From NCBI GenBank assembly GCA_022818135.1, contig JAFMSR010000007.1, forward strand, positions 24,059,846 to 24,123,845: a stretch of 64,000 nucleotides of DNA, in the 5' to 3' direction. The position numbers and the translations under genes are program-made. Below, one piece after another: positions 11,701 to 20,700 of this stretch (its first letter is position 1; every line of letters begins with the position of its first letter). The stretch is from Saxidomus purpurata (taxonomy: Eukaryota > Mollusca > Bivalvia > Venerida > Veneridae). The notes under the pieces are model-generated. The model did no database searches and had not been told where the DNA came from. It was given only the letters and a program-made list of their open reading frames with translations.

Positions 11701-14700
11701 ATAGAAAAATGACCCAATAGAGCAGGTACTCACAGATTTTGTACAGTTCAATATTCCTTTTAATACACATTTAAACTTAAATCCAATATCAAATTCATAA
11801 TCCTCAAATCAGTGTGAACATTTCCATGTAACTTATGTCCGTAAAAACTTTTCATTTCCCAAGAATTTTCAACAATATTAAGAGCTAGAAAAGAAACGTG
11901 TCCATTCGCTTGCATTCACAAACCGCAAGTATAGCAATACCTGGAGTAAGCATTGACTTTTAAGAAAGACATTCACCTCAAATAAAAGTTAGTATTACAT
12001 GTAAAAAGGTTACAACTGAAAAGCAAACGTCGTATGATTCTGCTTAACAGTCTTATTCATATAGAATGTTAAGCAAACAACTAATTTGGCTGTTTTATTC
12101 AAAACTGATTATCCTCCTATTTTAGGTCACCTGACACGGAGTCCGTCGCCGTGTGTTGTCAATGTTTTCATTAAACATCTCCTTTAAACCTATTTAGGCA
12201 ATCTTAATGAGCTTTACAGTGATGTTTTATGCATAAAGCTCGACCAAAGTTTTTTCAACAAATTGATTCCGTGCAGATATCTAATTTCGTAGAAACTATC
12301 TATCAAATTTTTTGAAAGCTTGTCCTAGGGTTCAAAATTGACCTTTTCACGGCGTCACTTATTTAATGTAGATATGTATAAAGACATACTTGTTGTCCAG
12401 CATTTGCTTAAGGCAAAAGCGGGTTTCCGAATATACTATGTGTGCAAATACCCATTTAATGGATAAATCAATTTCAGACTAAACTCATTGCTACACTTGA
12501 CGTATTCATTTGATTTGGAACTTCAAATCTTAACAAGGCTAAATACGCATTGCTGAATACAATGACCAGACTAAAAAAGCTTAGCAAAATGATCCAATAT
12601 GAGTGTACATACTGTAGCACAGAAGTACTCAGTATTAGCCATACATCATGCCGAGGCGTCAACATATTCTTATCGTATATATTTGAGTATTAGCCCCCCC
12701 CCTCCCCCCTCCCCCACCCTTCTTTTGAATTGTAAGCTTTTACTAATATAAATACAAGTCTTCGTGAATAGACGTTTATCAAAAGGCTCTAATGATGGCG
12801 GTAGCAGAAATTTTGTAAGGAACAAACAAAACATAACATTTGAAATCTCTTAACGTAATTCTTGAATTAGACTGTTAAAAGTATGTTGAGATTGAGAAGT
12901 GTTTTCCTCTTAAAGTCATTTTCATTAAAGAAAAATATTTCTATCAAAAATTTGTCTCAACCAAAGCTCATCTCAAGTTAAAGTCAATAGTAGGAGAAAT
13001 TGTGAAGATTTTATAAAATGTTCAGAAAAGGCACGCGTTATGCCTCTATAGACTGATGCCAGTCGACTCTTGAATGGTTGCCCATTATAATATGCTGCAA
13101 GCACATTGAAAAGTATCATTAAACATGTTTATGTGGTATGTTTAGTCATGCATTGCTTTTAACGCACTTACAGGCTGCTTTAAACAGATCTGTCGTATCA
13201 CTATAGTGCAAAAAGCTTAACATTTACTAGATAATACTCTCTCTAAATAATTTTAATACATTGTATGTGGAAACATTAATTTTAAAAAAACACACCCCTA
13301 GAATGTAGTTTTCTTTAAAGCAGGTATAATTTAAAAATAGCAGATAAAATAATCGCTTTTCGATTAGACATGTCTTTAAATTGTAGGTTTAGAACGGCAT
13401 TTTTCATGAATTTCAATATTTGATATATTGATTTCAGTTTCGGAATATTACCTCCACCGTCAGGATTCCGAACCCGTCGTGAATTGCGAACACTGTCTGA
13501 CACTGAATGGAAGGATTTCACCGATGTTATCATCAGCATGTACGAGGTACGTAGCATGCCAAATTTTTAAATCTTATATCAATATGCACTGTCCGGTTCA
13601 TTTCCTTCTTAACCAACTATATTTCTGTGCCAACAGATACCTGTATCAATGCAACAGTATCTTAGTCCCTTTATCAAGTCCCCGAAGTTCCTTACAGTAT
13701 GAAACTTAAATCTTAAAAAGTATTTATCTTCTTAGAATTGAAGCATTCCCAAGATAGGTATTACGGTATAACAAAATAGATAGATATACTAATGATTATG
13801 CTTGAGAATCCAAGAAATTACAACCTAAGCTTATTACAAACTGCCAGTCAGTGTTACCATGATTGTCGTGTTGACATGTTCTTTATTTTTGGAAACTATC
13901 TGGCAAATGCTAAAGGTGTTCCAACAAACAAAAAATTAAAGAAGCTGTGCCATACGTGCTCCATATGAGCATAAAAACAAAAATAATATCAAACAGGGAA
14001 TGCCACGTACCAAAAACGCAGCCTCCCCAAAAAACGAACCCCACAGCACCCAGAAGTGCACACCACCAACACACACGAGCACGATTTTGAATTCTTATTG
14101 AAAAGATAATATTATGAGGCCTGACTGATATAAAAGTAGTAAACTACTATATATGATGAGAAGAATATATTGTAAATGATTGAAATAAGATAGAGGTATA
14201 TGATCCATGCGTTTTATTTTAGACACGACTACAGGAATTTGTTAGGAAGTAAAACCATGAGTATATTGTTTACAATTATGGAGTACTTTGGTAACAACCT
14301 ATGCAAACGCTATCGAGCGACCACAGGCACAGTGATACATTTACAGACATTTAGAACTTTTAAGATAATTGTTGCTGTAATGGTAACGACCAAAGATACA
14401 TTCGAATACAAACTGATTTTTTTGTTCTTTGACAGACAGGTACTTTACGAACTTTTGGAAAGGTGCATGGGGGCTGTCTCCCTCGATACCACAAAGGAGC
14501 CGCATTCCTTCCATGGCATAGGGCCTTCATTACTTAGTAAGATTTTAGTATTATCAATTTCTTTTGCATAGCCAAACAACGCTTTTAAAATTTATTATAT
14601 TAGAATTTCATATGTATCTATATTCAAGAGACACTCCCTAAAACTGGTGTGTAATCAAATTACTTCAAGGGCATAGAAGTAAGAATATTTGCATGTATTA

Positions 14701-17700
14701 TTAATTAAAGTTTTAGTTTTAGCTATACATTTCAGTCATTATCTTAGAATATGCTGCAGTACCGTAAAACATTAAATAATCTACGTTAACGATGCTGTTG
14801 TACGATTAATGGGTGGATAGCTGCGATTTATTACAGAAAGTCTCAAGGCTGATTATTTGTGCAAAATGAGGCATTTTTCTATGTTACATGTATTATATTG
14901 TTTATTTAAAATTGCATTTATTGATCATTTTACGGTCATGGAAGTCATCATTTATGTTTGGGGAATGTAATTTGCTAGATGTAGGGAGTGCCATTTAAAT
15001 ACATAACAAGAGAGCCAAGATGGCCCTATATCGCTCACCTTGGTAAAAGTCCACTTGCCTGGTGGAAGATCACTAGATAATGTTATATACCAAATAAGTT
15101 TTCCTATATACGCCTTTGTAAAACAAATGATCCCCCCCGGGCAAGGTCAATTTTGACCCCAGGGGCATAATTTGAACAAACTTTGAAGAGGTCTACTAGG
15201 CAATGCTACATGCCAAATATCTAAGCTCTAGGCCTTGTGGTTTCAGAGAAAAAGATTTTTAAAGTTTTCCCTATATAAGCCTATGTAAAACTAAGTGACC
15301 CCAGTGCGGGGTCAATTTTGACCCAGGGGTCATAATTTGAACAATCTTGGTAGAGGTCCACTAGCTAATGCTACATGCCAAATATCTAAGCTCTAGGCCT
15401 TGTGGTTTCAAAGAAGAAGATTTTTAAAGTTTTTACTATATAAGCCTATGTAAAACTAAGTGACCCCCGGTGCGGGGTCAATTTTGATCTGGGGGTCATA
15501 ATTTGAACAATCTTGGTAGAGGTCCACTAGCCAATGCTACATGCTAAATATCTTAGCTCTAGGCCTTGTGGTTTCAGAGAAGAAGATTTTTAAAGTTTTT
15601 CCTATATATTCCTATGCAAAAACTAAGTGCCCACCCCCGCGGGGTCAATTTTGACCCGGGGGTCATAATTTGAACAATCTTGGTAGAGGTCCACTAGACA
15701 ATGCTACATGCCAAATATCTAAGCTCTAGGCCTTGTGGTTTCAGAGAAGAAGATTTTTAAAGTTTTTCCTATTTGTTGCCATAGCAACCGAGTTCTGCAT
15801 GGAATGGAATTCTTTGAACAACTTTGATAGAGCTTTATGCAAGGAACATCCCTGCAAAGTCTCATCAACATTGGCCCAGTGGTTTCAGAGGAGATGTCGT
15901 TTGAAGGAAATGGTGGACGGACGTACGACGTACGACGGACGCCGGACGGAATGCGATCCTAATAGCTCACTCTGGCACTTTGTGCCAGGTGAGCTAAAAA
16001 CTGATCATAATGTAAAATGCTTTTAATTTTAACAATTTTAAGCCTTTGTGATAAAATGATTTTGAACTATCAAAGTGGTTCGAATAGCCGAGCATGAGGT
16101 ATTCCGACAGCTCTAACTGACTTGTTAAACATTGAATTTCTCGTTTTTCCTGTTTGATGTTTTATGCGTCATAACATTTTAAAGACATCCTTATTTTGTA
16201 TTTGAAAAACTAGAATGTAAAATATTTTGGAAATTATCGTACATAGATTACGATACTATGTTTTTGATTTTTAGTTGTTTTACTGTTAAATAGAAAATCG
16301 ATTTAAATTTAGAAACATGAGTTTGTTTCGTGAGAAACGTGGAAATTTCCACGGTCGTATTTTTAAATTGTCAAAAGTCTGCATGTTGCTTGTGCAAATT
16401 TCCATTATAATGTATTAGCTTTCTTGCTTTGTTCTATTTGGAAGTAACAGAGGCTTTAATTAGATGAATAGAATAACTCGTAGAATTTTCACGAACAAGG
16501 AAGATGCATATGTGAAAAAAATGTTTCATTTGATAAAATAAAGGCTCAGAACTTTAAGACGTGGACATTTCAACGTTCGGGGAATAATTGTTATATTTGT
16601 AAAGGGTGTTTCATATTTGCAAAGTAGAATTAAAACAGTGTTAAAATGACGATGTCTTCTATGTTACAACGAAAAATCAGTTTAAAAAGAAAACGTTGAA
16701 AATTCTCATTTAGTATATCGTTTGATGGCAATCGTAGTAGTGTCCACGTTGTAAAACTTTTTGAAATGTGTTTAATTTAAATATAAGAATTGTCAATATT
16801 TCAACAGTGCTGTTCGTGGACATTTCCACAATGATAGCTTACCAATTATTTGGAGTAACGTGTTTGATTCTGTGTATATAAATCAAAAACACATCCTCGT
16901 GAGTATTGTTATTTTCCACCAAATTTGAATGTCCTTTAGCTGGGAAAATTTCCACAAAAGCTAAAGGTAAGGTAAAATAGAAAATATTTACATCTAGTTC
17001 GGACATTTCCATGATTTTATATAAAACTGAGTGAAAAACAAGGTCTTAAAAAAGTTGTTTTCGCCTCTGAAAAGAAAGATTCTTAGTGTAGAGTGCTTTT
17101 TATATTATACTAAAATATTTAACATCACAATAGCATCAGATGCAATTCATATCATCGCATGACATGGACCTATATTATCACATCATCTTAAATCGCGTAT
17201 TTCAGCACATTTCATTACTATTCTAATGTCTAGTGATAACGTTAGCAGTATATGTATGTTACTCAGTAATGACTATCTCGGAGAATGTAAATAGTTTTAC
17301 CATACAAAAGTTCATGCATATTGAATGTACATCCAATTCAACATCACAGATTTCTGCGCTCTTATGCGCCGTCTATACTATAGGATTTCAATAATGACAA
17401 TTCGTACCAACATTATATAGTACGGTACCCGTGAAGTGACATGTGATATATTTTTTTATTTCGTAATTACGAAATACATTTCGTATAAACGTGATTTCGT
17501 AAAACGAAATAAGATTTCGTAAAAACGAAATGTTATTTCGTAAAAACGAAATCTTATTTTGTAAAAACGAAATCTTATTTCGTAATAACGAAATGTTATT
17601 TCGTAAAAACGAAATGTTATTTCGGAATTACGAAACCTTATTTCGTTTTTACGAAATAATATTGCGTTTTTACGAAATATATTTATTTCGTTTTTACGAA

Positions 17701-20700
17701 ATCTTATTTCGTTTTACGAAATCACGTTTATACGAAATGTATTTCGTAATTACGAAATAAAAAAATATATCACATGTCACTTCACGGGTATCGTACTATA
17801 TAATGTTGGTACGAATTGTCATTATTGAAATGTATTTCGTAATTACGAAGTAAAGAAAAGTGTATTACATGTCACTTCACGGGCACCGTAATATAGTACA
17901 TCTATAAACAAATAATTTTTGCAACTTATTGAGTGTGGATATATCGTCATTTATCTCATTGCACTACAGGTCAATAGGACTACAAGTCAACTGTAGTGTG
18001 ATAATAATTTGCTACTCAAATATAATTTTATTTTAGTTTTGAAGAAGAAATGAGGAAGATCAACCCCAATGTATTTCTTCCTTATTGGGATTATACTATC
18101 GACAACAACATAACAAAACCAGACGAGTCTGTCGTCTGGTCAAACTGCTTCTTCGGAAACTGTGATGGCCATATTATCACAGGTCCATTTAAAGATTTCT
18201 ATGGCGGCCATGGTAATGTTCTTTCAAGAGAGTGTGCCATGAACTGTCCCTCAAAGTTGATCAACAAAATTGACATATCCCATCTCCTTGATTACTGTTT
18301 CTTTGAGGTGCGTTTATGTGTTCTATTTTGAATAGTACAGTAAAAGCCATTTTTCTATTTAAAGATGTTACACCATGTTTTTCACTCAGCAATTAGGTTT
18401 TTATTGCTAAATAAACTTATGTTTGAAAGCATGAGGATACCCTTCATAAAGCACTGTTCACTTTACAGAAGACAACATCTTTATATGACTTTATCTGACT
18501 TTCGTTTTATTTTTTAAACAGGGATTTGTTACCAATTTTATATTCAACAACATTAATGAAATATTCTTAAAGCACAAAACTACCGGATAATACAGAAAGA
18601 AATACCATAACATATTTATATATGTTGGTACAATGAAATGTGAAATTATTTTCGCAATTGTCTTAAATCCTTCATCGTTAATTATAGAACATTACTACTG
18701 GAAGATCTACAGGAAAGGAGCACAACCTAGAAGTACTTCATAACGGAGTCCATAACTGGGTTGGTGGAGACATGTCAGCGGTTGAATATTCTGCATTTGA
18801 TCCAATCTTTTATATGCATCATGCTTTTATTGATTATATTTGGGAACAGTTCAGAGAAAATCAGATCAAAGACAGGTTTGCAATACTTATTTCAATTACT
18901 TTATTCATTTACGCAGTTTCGGCTTCTCGTCCGTAACAAACGACATGCAACTTTATGAAAAAGTTTTTTAAAGTTAAATCTTTCGAAGTTGTTTGAAGTG
19001 ATTCTTCCTTAACACTTGACAATATCAATTCAGTGATTTTAACCACAATTTTATACCAAAAAAATGGTTTGAGACAATGTCTAATGAAAGTTTAACACGA
19101 TTATCTTCATATGATTACTCTTTAATCTTCAGTACTCGGAATATCGTCATTTACCCTGTTCGTTTCTTTCTGAAACGCTTCGCATATGATAATTATAGAT
19201 TGGTTGTGCTTCGTGCGGTTATATGAAGATACAAGAAAGCTTATAAAAGACGTAAAGATCTAACAATGTTAATCAAAAGGAAAGCGCTTAAATGTTTCAA
19301 ATTCCCTCAAAGGACCAAATCAAATTTTCTTTTAAATCTGAAATTGCAACAGCGAAATGAAGTTTGAAACTGACTTCTAAAACTGTACAATATCCGTAGT
19401 GTATTTCCCTGTTTGAAATACTGCTGCAGAAAAACGAGTGAATGTTTTTGTATTTCCTTAGCTTGACCTTGGTGGTCTTTTCGTCCTGTTTTCGCTTTTT
19501 TGCATGTTGTAAACAGTCGGAGATATACATTGCACGTCATTGGAAGTAAAACTCTTTCAACTATAATCAAAATAGGCATGTTTATTCATGTACAACCTTA
19601 TTTACAGCCTCTTTCTTTAGGCAGATATTAGATAACTGGAAAACATACCGGTATTTTCGTTTTTGAAAAGGCAAACTATAATTCATTAACTCTTTTGTTT
19701 AACTCAATTTTCAACACAATATGGTCGAATTCGATGCAGAATATCATATATTTTCTTCTGAGAAGACGCCCGTTAAAATTCCAGATTTAAAAAAATTCGA
19801 TTTGGTCTTAGTAATGGACATTTCATATGCAATTACTACATAAATTTATTTTTTTCAAGTTGAAATGTTGACATTGAAATTCTGTGCTTGTGAAACATAT
19901 TTACAACATACTTATATTTCAGTTGCGGCTATGTGGATATTGAAAATGACTACAGACCTCTAAATGACCTTGGGAAAGAGGACATTGAATTGCAAGGAAC
20001 AAATGACCCAATGTGGGCTTTCGATTATATGCCAATTAAGAATGGATTGAATCGTAATTGGACGAAACACTACTTTAAATACGCCCCACAGCCGTCTTGC
20101 CCAGACAACTGCAATGGAGCATATTTATCCTGTGAAAACAACGCAGATCCAAGATACCCCCAAGGACTTTGTTTGACTAAAAAAAAAGATGCATGCAAAC
20201 GTAAGAATACACGGCAGACGAGAGCAGTCACTGACGACACTGGCGACCTTGTACCAAAGTTACCATGCTCGGTTGGTTTGAGACTGAAAGGACTTACAGG
20301 AGACGGTCGAACCAGAGAACTATCAGAGGAGAAGAGCGAGCATATTCTACAAAAAGAAATCGGTATGACTAACAACAATAATAGTAAAGTGCTGCCATTG
20401 ATGTTCTATTCAAGTAAAAAGAAATATTTAAAATGTGCAGTCTTAGCGTAATCCGTCGGTCCGTCCGTCCGTACGTCCTTCCGTCCGTCACACAAATTTT
20501 ACAAGCGTATGTCAAAAGGGTTTGATGCCGCCAAATGTTGTAGAACAAGGTCATATTTGACAGAGTTATGCCCCTTTTTGTACTTATATTTTGTCACAAA
20601 ATTATTGGTTATTCTGACAAAGCAAAAGAGGGAAACACAAGTGTTCTGCTGAACACCCATATAGTACATCAACGTTAACTACCCGGCTGTAATTAAAAAA

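Larger units (their letters stand above)
6523..11930 (-). mobile_element. Full-length, apparently intact LINE (APE-type non-LTR retrotransposon)
   Basis: The insertion is defined by comparison with the empty site in copy 2, where 'cacgtgtaatag' runs straight into 'caatacctgg' (about 36222-36241). ATAG flanks both ends (6519-6522 and 11931-11934), consistent with a short target-site duplication. On the minus strand the element has a roughly 480-bp 5' leader, ORF1 (11450-10257), ORF2 (ending at 6783), a roughly 260-bp 3' UTR and a terminal ACTAT microsatellite instead of poly(A). ORF content resembles the CR1/L2/I assemblage, but the clade is not settled. It most simply inserted after the duplication. 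Confidence 0.93.
6038..13437 (+). other. Intron 2 of tyrosinase copy 1 (hosts the LINE)
   Basis: The intron is about 7.4 kb, against about 2.0 kb in copy 2 (35749-37752). Most of the excess is the LINE. Apart from the LINE it holds a repeat starting with taggtcacctgacacgg (12123 on), a C-rich tract at 12693-12720 and otherwise unremarkable A+T-rich DNA. Confidence 0.8.

Noticed and set aside
14222..14260. Extra tyrosinase exon after 'ttttag'
   Set aside because: No donor gives a phase that joins exon 3 to exon 4. Direct joining of exons 3 and 4 gives the expected spacing to the first CuA histidine.
17530..17760. Open frame with repeated LFRKNE / RFYEI peptides
   Set aside because: It is the translation of the palindromic TTTCGTAAAAACGAAA array, with no independent support.
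19933..20451. A stand-alone 172-residue protein
   Set aside because: It is exon 7 of the tyrosinase read through into the intron. The apparent start is a GTG inside the exon.
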